A stretch of 64,000 bases of DNA, taken from Pseudanabaena biceps (GTDB lineage Bacteria; Cyanobacteriota; Cyanobacteriia; Pseudanabaenales; Pseudanabaenaceae). The stretch's first letter is position 1; each line of letters begins with the position of its first letter. Below the pieces are notes generated by a model. The model made no database searches and was not told the DNA's origin. It saw only the letters and a list, made by a program, of their open reading frames with translations. Below, piece by piece: positions 36,295 to 43,641 of this stretch. The position numbers and the translations under genes are program-made. Location of the stretch: positions 3,193,001-3,257,000 of the forward strand of contig JAATWA010000001.1 of assembly GCA_013361095.1 (NCBI GenBank), read 5' to 3'.

Positions 36295-37650
36295 ATGGTC
36301 GCCACAACATCTCGTTTTACAACAAATCTGCAATCCCCTACGTTAAATATTGCTACGGATGAATATGGACTGCTCACCGATCTTTATCAACTGACAATGG
36401 GCGCTTGCTATGTAAATGAAGGATGCGATCGCAAACGGGCAAGTTTTGAGTTGTTTGTGCGCCGATTGCCAGAAGGATTTGGCTATTTAATAGCAATGGG
36501 ACTCGCGCAAGCCGTGGAATACCTGCAAAATCTTCGTTTCACTTCCGAGCAGATCGCCGCTTTACAAGCAACGGGAATTTTTGCCAACGCCGATCGCCGC
36601 TTTTGGGAATTATTGAAAAACTTCCGTTTTGAAGGTGATCTCTGGGCAGTTCCAGAAGGCACAGCGATGTTTGCCAATGAACCATTTTTAAGAATAGAAG
36701 CTCCACTTTGGCAAGCGCAATTGGTGGAAACCTATTTGCTAAATACGATCAACTATCAAACTTTAATTGCCACGCGAGCCGCCAGAATGCGTGATGTCGC
36801 GGGCGATCGCATTACCCTTTTAGAATTTGGTACAAGACGAGCATTCAGTCCCCAAGCTTCACTGTGGGCGGCGAGGGCAGCGATCGCCGCAGGCATGGAT
36901 GCTACTTCTAATGTATTAGCAGCGCTGAAATTAGGAAGACAACCAAGCGGCACAATGGCTCATGCCTTGGTCATGGCTTTGAATGCGACCGAGGGTAGTG
37001 AATCTCAAGCTTTTACCGCTTTTCATCAGGTCTTCCCCAATAGCTCTCTTTTAATCGATACTTTCGACACGATCGCCGCCGCGCATAATCTTGCTGAAAA
37101 GGTAAAATCTGGGGAAATGCAAGTCAAAGGAATTCGCATTGATTCAGGAGATATTGCTTCAGTTTCTAAGGAGGTGAAGGAGATTCTTCCTAATACTACA
37201 ATATTCGCTAGTGGAGATATTGATGAAGCGGAGATTCTGAGCCTAAAGTCCTTGGGAGCGCCGATCGATGGCTATGGCATTGGCACAAAATTAGTGACTG
37301 GTGCGCCTGTAAATGGAGTTTATAAGTTAGTGGAAATTGATAATATTCCTGTTTCCAAAAAATCAAGCGGGAAACAATCGCTCGCAGGGCGCAAACAAAT
37401 CTGGCGTAATTTTGAGAATGGAATTATCTCAGGCGATCGCCTTACCCATATTTCTAAGTTTCCTCAAGCCTATGAGAAACCTCTACTAGAATGCATTATG
37501 CAGGATGGCAAATTATTGAAGTCGTTGGATGATTTAGATGCGATCGCAAAACGCACCCGCCAATCCGTAAAGTCTTTACCCCAAGCAGTTCGTAATATTG
37601 CTAAACCTGAGACAGTTCCCGTGGCGATCTCTAGAAGATTGGATAAGTAA
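36295..37650 (+). CDS. pncB: Nicotinate phosphoribosyltransferase
   Basis: Salvages nicotinate to nicotinate mononucleotide for NAD. The 451-residue protein shows DLYQLTMGACYVNEG, FELFVRRLPEGFGYLIAMG, LLEFGTRRAFSPQASLWAARAA, GTMAHALVMAL and the phosphate-binding IRIDSGDIASVS. It is divergent from nadC, the de novo enzyme making the same product. Confidence 0.95.
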   Translation: MVATTSRFTTNLQSPTLNIATDEYGLLTDLYQLTMGACYVNEGCDRKRASFELFVRRLPEGFGYLIAMGLAQAVEYLQNLRFTSEQIAALQATGIFANADRRFWELLKNFRFEGDLWAVPEGTAMFANEPFLRIEAPLWQAQLVETYLLNTINYQTLIATRAARMRDVAGDRITLLEFGTRRAFSPQASLWAARAAIAAGMDATSNVLAALKLGRQPSGTMAHALVMALNATEGSESQAFTAFHQVFPNSSLLIDTFDTIAAAHNLAEKVKSGEMQVKGIRIDSGDIASVSKEVKEILPNTTIFASGDIDEAEILSLKSLGAPIDGYGIGTKLVTGAPVNGVYKLVEIDNIPVSKKSSGKQSLAGRKQIWRNFENGIISGDRLTHISKFPQAYEKPLLECIMQDGKLLKSLDDLDAIAKRTRQSVKSLPQAVRNIAKPETVPVAISRRLDK

Positions 37651-37743
37651 AATAAACATTTTGGCTTGGTCATTAGGCTACCGTATTTTATGGCGATCGC
37701 TTGGCTGAATATCGTACAATCTCAATGAATTAGGTAAAACACT

Positions 37744-37818
37744 ATGCTTAATTATTTGGCGATCGCTGAAGCACAGGAACAATTACCAGCATTCCTAAAC
37801 GCACTCGACAAGTTATAA
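37744..37818 (+). pseudogene. Possible remnant of a Phd/YefM-type antitoxin
   Basis: A 24-codon frame reads MLNYLAIAEAQEQLPAFLNA and then DKL and stop. The opening resembles the N-terminus of cyanobacterial prevent-host-death antitoxins (short strand, then an EAQEQL helix), but the rest of such a protein is missing. It lies at the left edge of the KAP/RloB island, so it may be a broken gene. This is a weak call. Confidence 0.25.
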
Positions 37819-37855
37819 ATTAATCCTTAAGAAAGCCAGTGAACAGATTAAAACT

Positions 37856-39307
37856 ATGCAAATTCGTCATGCCAAGCTAGAGATTCCTCAAGATGATCCA
37901 TTCAAAAATGATGCATTGGGACGTAAAGATCTAGAACCACCACTCACTCAGTTTGTCACTCAAGCGTCAGGTCCATTTGTCCTTGCATTGGATGCTTCTT
38001 GGGGATCAGGTAAAACTACATTTCTAGAAATGTGGCAAGTAAAGCTTAAGCAAGAAGGTCATATTTGTATGTATCTTAATGCTTGGCAAAATGATTTTGT
38101 TCCAGATCCTTTAATTGCAATTGTTGGAGAGTTAAAAAAGGCTATTGAAGATTATGCTAGCCAATCTGGAGAGGCAAGCATAATTATTAGTGAGCAGATG
38201 AAGAAGAATCAAAAGATTTTTGACTTGTTACTGAAACATATAGTGCCTTTAAGTGTGAAGATTGCAACACATGGGCTAATCAATATTGAACCTGCGATAG
38301 AAAAATTAATTGCTGATACTGCATCGTCTGGTGCAGAATCTCTCATAAATAACTATGAAAAAGGAAAATCTGAAATTAAAGAGTTTAGAAAAGCTCTTGG
38401 TGATCTTGCTAATCAAGTAGCTTCTCTAAACCCATCAGCCAAAGTAGTAATCATAATTGACGAATTAGATCGCTGTCGTCCTACATATGCGATAGAACTC
38501 TTAGAACGCGTAAAACATCTATTTGATGCGTCTGGTGTAGTTTTCATTCTGGGTATTGACCGCAGTCAGCTTAACCACTCAATACGGTCACTTTATGGTT
38601 CAGAATTTGACGCTACAGGATATCTCAGACGATTTATTGATCTGGATTATCGACTACCAGAACCAAAAGTAGGAAATTATTGTAATTATCTTTTTAAGTT
38701 TTTTGGTATTGAAAACTTAGTAAGAAAATTTCAAGTTCAAAATGCTGACTACGAAGTCAACCAATTAAGAGATTACTTGGGTGGACTTATGTCTGCAGCA
38801 AGTATGAGTTTACGAGTGCAAGAACAAATTGTCGCAAGATTAAGAATAGTTCTACAAACATTTCAGATCCATGATTCTGTATTCCCAATAACACTCAGTT
38901 TTCTTTTGTTCTTACGAGATTGGAATAGTAGTATCTATTCAGATTTTATTGAGAAAAAGATAGACATTTCTAATCTTCTTATTCAAATTGGGGATCTGCC
39001 TAAATTAAATGACTCGTCGATAAAAGTAGATTTGGATTTAATCGAAGCATATATTATTGCTGTTTTTAGCAATAATATTTTTGACAATGATAGAATTCAT
39101 CCACATCTAAAGAAATATTTAGACCTTAACAAATCTCTGTCAGACTCAAAAAAATTGGACGACTTATCAAATGAAGAAAAAAAAGCCAAAAGCATTATTC
39201 GACACATAAATAATTTATTGGACAACAGAAACAACAGATTTTTTACTGGGTTTGAAACTATATTAAAGCGAATAGACTTTACGAATGATTTTGTGTCATA
39301 CGATTAA
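37856..39307 (+). CDS. KAP-family P-loop NTPase
   Basis: A 483-residue protein with a KAP NTPase domain: Walker A ASWGSGKTT at 47-55, Walker B KVVIIIDELDRCRP near residue 200, followed by YAIELLERVKHLFDASGVVFILGIDRSQL, the KAP sensor region. Unlike classical KAP proteins I see no membrane-spanning insertion. KAP NTPases occur in anti-phage defence loci and in other membrane-linked roles. It is AT-rich with no HIP1 octamer and precedes the AAA/RloB-like pair by 132 bp on the same strand. Its partner and activity are unknown. Confidence 0.85.
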   Translation: MQIRHAKLEIPQDDPFKNDALGRKDLEPPLTQFVTQASGPFVLALDASWGSGKTTFLEMWQVKLKQEGHICMYLNAWQNDFVPDPLIAIVGELKKAIEDYASQSGEASIIISEQMKKNQKIFDLLLKHIVPLSVKIATHGLINIEPAIEKLIADTASSGAESLINNYEKGKSEIKEFRKALGDLANQVASLNPSAKVVIIIDELDRCRPTYAIELLERVKHLFDASGVVFILGIDRSQLNHSIRSLYGSEFDATGYLRRFIDLDYRLPEPKVGNYCNYLFKFFGIENLVRKFQVQNADYEVNQLRDYLGGLMSAASMSLRVQEQIVARLRIVLQTFQIHDSVFPITLSFLLFLRDWNSSIYSDFIEKKIDISNLLIQIGDLPKLNDSSIKVDLDLIEAYIIAVFSNNIFDNDRIHPHLKKYLDLNKSLSDSKKLDDLSNEEKKAKSIIRHINNLLDNRNNRFFTGFETILKRIDFTNDFVSYD

Positions 39308-39439
39308 GAGATATTAAGTGTATTTATATTGCTATTGATTTGGAGGCTTTGACAATCAGTATTAATTTCTAGTCTTTAGAAAAGAAATCTATCAAACTAT
39401 ATGCTAACAAATTATAAATAAATTGACAAAAGTTGTAAT

Positions 39440-40618
39440 ATGAAAATCAATAGTTTTAATTTTAGAAATAATAGCCAAAATTGGCATCTAGAAAATACCT
39501 ACTTTGATAACTTAAACCTGTTAGTTGGTGCTTCTGGAGTTGGGAAAACCAGAATTCTTAAAGCACTTTATTTAATCTGTAATGTTGCTCAAGGCGAAGT
39601 CCAAATGCTAGAAGATGTAGAATGGTCTATTGACTTTTCTCATTTAGGACAAAAATATAGATGGGAGCTAAAGGCATTAAATCCAACTGAAACAACTTTT
39701 TCTAGTGAGCAAAATCAATCTGAAATTGTAGATGAAAAGCTCATTCAATTTGCAGAAGATAACGAGGCTATAGAAATTCTTCATCGCACTAAAACAGAAT
39801 CTAAATTAAATCAAGGTCATATACCAAAACTTAAAAGAACTGAAAGTGCAATTACTCTTCTCGCAGAAGAACAATCTATAGCCCCAATAGCCGATGCCTT
39901 CAAAAGATTTATTTTCAATGAAACACTTCAAAATGTAGAAATATCTGTTGGTTTAGATCCTAGTAGCTTGATTTTATCCCCATCTTTAAATACTCAGTTA
40001 AAATCAATAAATACCGATCAGAATGCTTATACCAAATCTCTAGAAATATTTAAAGAAACTTCTATAAATTTCGCGACAATACTTAAAGCGTACTACCTAA
40101 AAAAATATTTTCCACAAATATTTGATGAGATCAAAGAAGCTTATATTGAGATTTTCCCAAGTGTAAAAGATATCAGAGTCACCGTAAATAAACAGTCTGA
40201 TAAAAACTATAATCTTCTCCTTGAAATTCAAGAACACGGCTCAGAAAACTGGATTCCTCAATATCGAATCTCATCTGGTATGTACGTTACTCTAACCTAT
40301 TTGATAGAAATAACATCCGCTCCTGAAGGATCGGTATTTGTCGTCGATGAATTTGAGAATAGCTTAGGCATTAACTGTATGCCCCAATTAACAGATTGTA
40401 TTCTAGATAAATCGCCTAATCTACAATTTATTCTGACCAGCCATCATCCCTATATTATCAATAACATCCCTTGGAAGACTTGGCAATTAGTGAGCAGAAC
40501 CAACGGCACTATCAGAACTAGAAAAGCTGTAGAGATTCCCGAACTCAATACAGCATCTAGCTTAGACAAGTTCACGCAACTAATTAACTTACTCGAACAT
40601 GAGGAAGAAACTGCGTGA
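39440..40618 (+). CDS. AAA/ABC-type ATPase of a two-gene defence-like module (AbiL/OLD-like)
   Basis: A 392-residue SMC/OLD-like ATPase: Walker A GASGVGKT at 30-37 after the IxsFNFRN start, signature-like RISSGMYVT, Walker B VFVVDEFENSLG and an H-loop with LTSHHPYIINNIP. This layout (AAA_15/AAA_21) is that of the ATPase partner in AbiL, PARIS and OLD-type systems, where it senses a phage trigger and controls a TOPRIM-like effector. Its stop codon overlaps the start of the RloB-like gene by four bases (GTGA), so the pair is translationally coupled. No similarity to housekeeping RecF or SMC is apparent. Confidence 0.85.
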   Translation: MKINSFNFRNNSQNWHLENTYFDNLNLLVGASGVGKTRILKALYLICNVAQGEVQMLEDVEWSIDFSHLGQKYRWELKALNPTETTFSSEQNQSEIVDEKLIQFAEDNEAIEILHRTKTESKLNQGHIPKLKRTESAITLLAEEQSIAPIADAFKRFIFNETLQNVEISVGLDPSSLILSPSLNTQLKSINTDQNAYTKSLEIFKETSINFATILKAYYLKKYFPQIFDEIKEAYIEIFPSVKDIRVTVNKQSDKNYNLLLEIQEHGSENWIPQYRISSGMYVTLTYLIEITSAPEGSVFVVDEFENSLGINCMPQLTDCILDKSPNLQFILTSHHPYIINNIPWKTWQLVSRTNGTIRTRKAVEIPELNTASSLDKFTQLINLLEHEEETA

Positions 40619-41331
40619 ATCTTTTGTTTTTAGTTGAAGGAGGGAAAACAGAACCTAAAGTCTACAAAGCTTGGCTATCGCATCTATTTCCTGAGATCAA
40701 CTTTGTAGAAAGACCTGAAGATATGACTAACAATACATGTCGAATCATTGCAGGTAATGGCTATCCCAACATGGTGAGCGCCCCAAAAATCTATGGAGGA
40801 CGCTCCCGATTAGAAGAATGTTTACTAGATATCAAAAACTACAACAATGTAGATCATTTCTTCTTTTGTGTAGATTCAGAAGATGATCCTTATCAAACTA
40901 GATTCGATGAAATTCACTCCAAACTGGAAGACTTCAAAACCAAACTGGGTATAGATCAAACTCAAACTACAGAATTTCACATTATTGTTCAAAATTGTTG
41001 TCTTGAAACTTGGGTGTTAGGCAATGCTGATATTCCTTCTCAATACTCAGCCAAAGGTAATTCCGACTTTTTCTCAGTTTTTCAGCCTTACTATGACGTT
41101 CTGACCAACGATCCCGAATTAATGAGTTGTCCACCTGAATATATTACAAAATCCAGATTTCACGAAAAATATCTCAAGCAATATTTACGAGAATTTGGCT
41201 TGTTTTACAAAAAAGAGAGACCAAAGACCATTGAAGAAAAGAGATATTTTGAAGCTCTGATTAAAAGATGCAGATCAACCAATCATTTATCAAGTCTGAA
41301 GTACTTATTAGATATCTGGGACGAGATGTAG
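40615..41331 (+). CDS. RloB/AbiLii-like TOPRIM-type effector
   Basis: A 238-residue protein. The start LLFLVEGGKTEPKVYKAWL matches the EGxKTEPxY motif of RloB-like proteins (TOPRIM catalytic Glu region). FFFCVDSEDDPYQTRF supplies the acidic cluster, and QNCCLETWVLGN corresponds to the ExWLL segment of the family. It is probably a nuclease whose activity is held or triggered by the ATPase upstream; this is inferred from related systems. The start codon is GTG inside the ATPase stop. It is AT-rich and lacks HIP1. The family call is from motifs alone. Confidence 0.75.
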   Translation: MNLLFLVEGGKTEPKVYKAWLSHLFPEINFVERPEDMTNNTCRIIAGNGYPNMVSAPKIYGGRSRLEECLLDIKNYNNVDHFFFCVDSEDDPYQTRFDEIHSKLEDFKTKLGIDQTQTTEFHIIVQNCCLETWVLGNADIPSQYSAKGNSDFFSVFQPYYDVLTNDPELMSCPPEYITKSRFHEKYLKQYLREFGLFYKKERPKTIEEKRYFEALIKRCRSTNHLSSLKYLLDIWDEM

Positions 41332-41368
41332 ACAAGGCGATCGCTGTTTTGATTGGCTTGAGTATTTT

Positions 41369-41512
41369 AGCGATCGCTTTCCTTAAAGATGACTGCACAA
41401 CGCTACCGTCCTGCTGCGATCGCAAAGTTGGCTCTTGCTGCAAAAGTTGTAAAACTGCTTCAACTTGAGTCTGTAAATCCTGACACTGTGGAAAAAGAGT
41501 AGTGAGAGTCAT
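41369..41512 (-). pseudogene. N-terminal fragment of a dynamin-like GTPase gene
   Basis: The first 48 codons read TLTTLFPQCQDLQTQVEAVL, then a QEPTLRSQQDGSVVQSSLRKAIA segment that resembles the stretch just before the P-loop of cyanobacterial dynamin-family proteins (usually followed by FEIVFAGAFSAGKS). Here the similarity ends after KAIA and the frame runs into unrelated sequence next to the RloB-like gene. So the gene appears cut off by the island. The dynamin identity is from memory of the family and moderate only. Confidence 0.4.
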
Positions 41513-41539
41513 GCAATCAGATCCTGAGTTTAAGAAAAT

Positions 41540-41780
41540 TTAACGCTCTCCCACAAATATATCACCAGTTCCCCAGTCAAATTTTGCATAGTCTTTACCT
41601 CCGTCAACTTGTAATAATTGTGATTTATAAATGATTTTCTGCCCAGCGTAATATAAATTTTTAAGGATGCTGATTGTTTGTAGGTTATTAGAAAAATAAA
41701 AAAATCCAGTAGTAGTAGGTTCAAACGGACATAAGTTGTTATTATTCTTAATATAAATAAATGTTTTCTTTCTGGTTTTA
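41540..41780 (-). pseudogene. C-terminal gene fragment without a start codon
   Basis: In this frame the minus strand reads protein-like sequence CPFEPTTTGFFYFSNNLQ ... ILKNLYYAGQKIIYKSQLL ... DGGKDYAKFDWGTGDIFVGER and a stop, 27 bp before the dynamin-like fragment. There is no ATG, GTG or TTG in frame before an upstream stop inside frp. The two fragments look like the remains of one minus-strand operon. I do not recognise the parent protein. Confidence 0.5.
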
Positions 41781-41783
41781 ATA

Positions 41784-42110
41784 ATGCAAGTAATGAATTC
41801 TGGTTGGACACAAATTGAGGAAGATATAGCTCGTAAAGCTTTTGAAATAGCCTATAAACGGGAAACTAGTGCTTTGATCGATTCAGTACGCCACAAAGTA
41901 AGCGGTTTGACTGAAATAGACGACATGTGGCAGTTACATGATTTTTTGAGCGTCAAGCGTCATGAGGTTGATGGTCGATATGACTACAATTTGCCAACGC
42001 TAGTTTTTATATTTGCTGGGTTGATTAAGGACGGGTGGATTACTTTAAATGAACTAGAAGGACTGAATGCTGATAAAATCGCGAAGATCATAGCTCTTAC
42101 ATATATGTAA
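41784..42110 (+). CDS. frp: Fluorescence recovery protein
   Basis: Binds the active red form of the orange carotenoid protein, speeds its return to the orange form and its release from the phycobilisome. The 108-residue helical protein carries the family core IDDMWQLHDFLSVKRHEVDGRYD; W49, H52, D53 and R59 correspond to functional residues of Synechocystis FRP. The C-terminal FVFA/LNADKIAKI-type end is also present. It lies 424 bp upstream of ocp on the same strand, whereas frp usually follows ocp. Start: first of two nearby ATGs (41784, 41793). Confidence 0.9.
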   Translation: MQVMNSGWTQIEEDIARKAFEIAYKRETSALIDSVRHKVSGLTEIDDMWQLHDFLSVKRHEVDGRYDYNLPTLVFIFAGLIKDGWITLNELEGLNADKIAKIIALTYM

Positions 42111-42534
42111 TTTGTTCTGATTAATACACAACTAAAAGTTAAAGGTTTTCTTAATATCTACCCTTAGAGGTTTTGAAACTTTAAACTCAGTGTGAGTACA
42201 TATACTTAATGAATTAATTGAGTGTAGTAAGCCACTGTATTTTGTTTGTGCTAATCATTGTTCACACACAAGTATGGATTGCTGACAAAGCAGTTAGGAT
42301 CTCAACTGAGAACTTAATCGGCTTCAAGTTTTTTAACCTTAAGGTTCTCCATTGGAACTAAAGAGTTAATAGAATTCCTTAATTTACAAGCAGGTAACTG
42401 AGCATAATTAAACATTAGAATTCAAACCCTGTGGAGCAGGCACAGCGTGTGTCACAGAGTTCAAAATTTTGAATTTAACTGCGCTTATCTACCTGTAAAT
42501 TTAAATTTTTCAGTTAAACACTACAAATACCCCT
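42111..42534. other. Region between frp and ocp
   Basis: A 424-bp AT-rich gap with no gene. It contains an imperfect inverted repeat whose ends are AATTTACAAGCAGGTA (42381) and ACCTGTAAATT (to 42501), enclosing about 100 bp with further short TTCAAA/TTTGAA symmetry; this may be a degenerate mobile element. The long leader suggests ocp has its own promoter here, but I cannot place it. Confidence 0.4.
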
Positions 42535-43494
42535 ATGACATACACCATTTCTTCAGCCAGAAATATTTTTCCTAATACTCTAGCTGCCGACGTTGTACCA
42601 GCTACTACTGCAAGATTTAATCAGCTTAGCCCTGAAGATCAACTAGCTTGGATTTGGTTTACTTATCTTGAAATGGGCAAAACCGTAACCATAGCGGCTC
42701 CTGGTGCGGCGAGTATGCAGTTGGCTGAGTTGACATTGAATGAAATCAAAAAGATGAATTTTCAGCAACAAACTCAGGTCATGTGTGACCTAGCCAATCG
42801 CGCTGATACTCCCATTTGTCGTACCTATGCGATTTGGTCTCAGAATATCAAACTAGGTTTTTGGTATCAACTTGGTGAATGGATGGAACAAGGAATTGTC
42901 GCTCCTATTCCTGAGGGCTACCGCTTATCTGCTAATGCTTCAGCAGTTCTTGAGACTCTAAAGGGTTTAGAGCCAGGACAACAAATCACAATTCTGCGTA
43001 ACTCCGTAGTAGACATGGGATTTGATCCTAGTAAATTAGGTGGATATACTCGTGTTGCTGAACCAGTAATGGCTCCAAAAGAGATGTCACAACGCACACA
43101 AGTTACTATCGAAGGTGTTGACAATCCTACCATTCTGTCTTATATGGACAACCTCAACGCTAACGATTTTGATGCTTTGATCGCTCTATTCCTACCAGAT
43201 GGCGCTTTGCAGCCTCCTTTCCAAAGACCCATTGTGGGCAAAGATGCAGTTTTGCGTTTCTTTAAAGAAGAATGTCAAAACCTTGTACTAGTCCCAGAAA
43301 GAGGTGTTTCTGAGCCAGCAGATGGTGGCTACACTCAAATCAAAATCACTGGTAAAGTACAAACTCCTTGGTTTGGATCGGGTGTTGGTATGAATATCTC
43401 TTGGCGTTTTCTACTCGATCCTAGCAACAAGATTTTCTTTGTCGCGATCGACTTACTCGCATCTCCTAAAGAATTGTTGAACCTAGTCCGTTAG
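42535..43494 (+). CDS. ocp: Orange carotenoid protein
   Basis: A photoactive keto-carotenoid protein that quenches phycobilisome energy under strong blue-green light. The N-terminal helical domain (about 1-165) and the C-terminal NTF2-like domain (about 195-319) are both present. Key residues match the Synechocystis protein: Y44, W110, R155 (salt bridge) and, with an offset of two, Y203 and W290, which hydrogen-bond the carotenoid keto group, plus W279. So photoactivation should be intact. A hairpin terminator follows. Co-location with frp suggests an FRP-responsive clade (OCP1-like), an inference. Confidence 0.97.
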   Translation: MTYTISSARNIFPNTLAADVVPATTARFNQLSPEDQLAWIWFTYLEMGKTVTIAAPGAASMQLAELTLNEIKKMNFQQQTQVMCDLANRADTPICRTYAIWSQNIKLGFWYQLGEWMEQGIVAPIPEGYRLSANASAVLETLKGLEPGQQITILRNSVVDMGFDPSKLGGYTRVAEPVMAPKEMSQRTQVTIEGVDNPTILSYMDNLNANDFDALIALFLPDGALQPPFQRPIVGKDAVLRFFKEECQNLVLVPERGVSEPADGGYTQIKITGKVQTPWFGSGVGMNISWRFLLDPSNKIFFVAIDLLASPKELLNLVR

Positions 43495-43498
43495 TCGT

Positions 43499-43545
43499 TA
43501 AAAAACCGAAGAAAGAGGCGATCGCCTCTTTCTTCGGTTTTTTTA
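43499..43545. terminator. Perfect palindrome centred on HIP1 downstream of ocp
   Basis: TAAAAAACCGAAGAAAGAG and complement flank GCGATCGC without a loop, five bases after the ocp stop, ending in seven T residues. It is a likely intrinsic terminator. Confidence 0.65.
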
Positions 43546-43589
43546 CCTGTAGCGATCGCATGGAGCTTCGACTCATTTCAGATCGTTAT

Positions 43590-43640
43590 GCAAGAAGTTC
43601 ATGTAATCACTGCGAAGCAGTGATTACATGAACTTCTTGC
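43590..43640. repeat. 24-bp stem palindrome next to sbcC
   Basis: GCAAGAAGTTCATGTAATCA plus CTGC and complement around GAA, ending just before the sbcC stop codon on the minus strand. Confidence 0.6.
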
Positions 43641-43641
43641 T

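Noticed and set aside
41530..41811. A 93-codon minus-strand frame overlapping the frp start
   Set aside because: The protein-like signal in this stretch is in another frame (DGGKDYAKFDWGTGDIFVGER); this frame is a shadow of that fragment.
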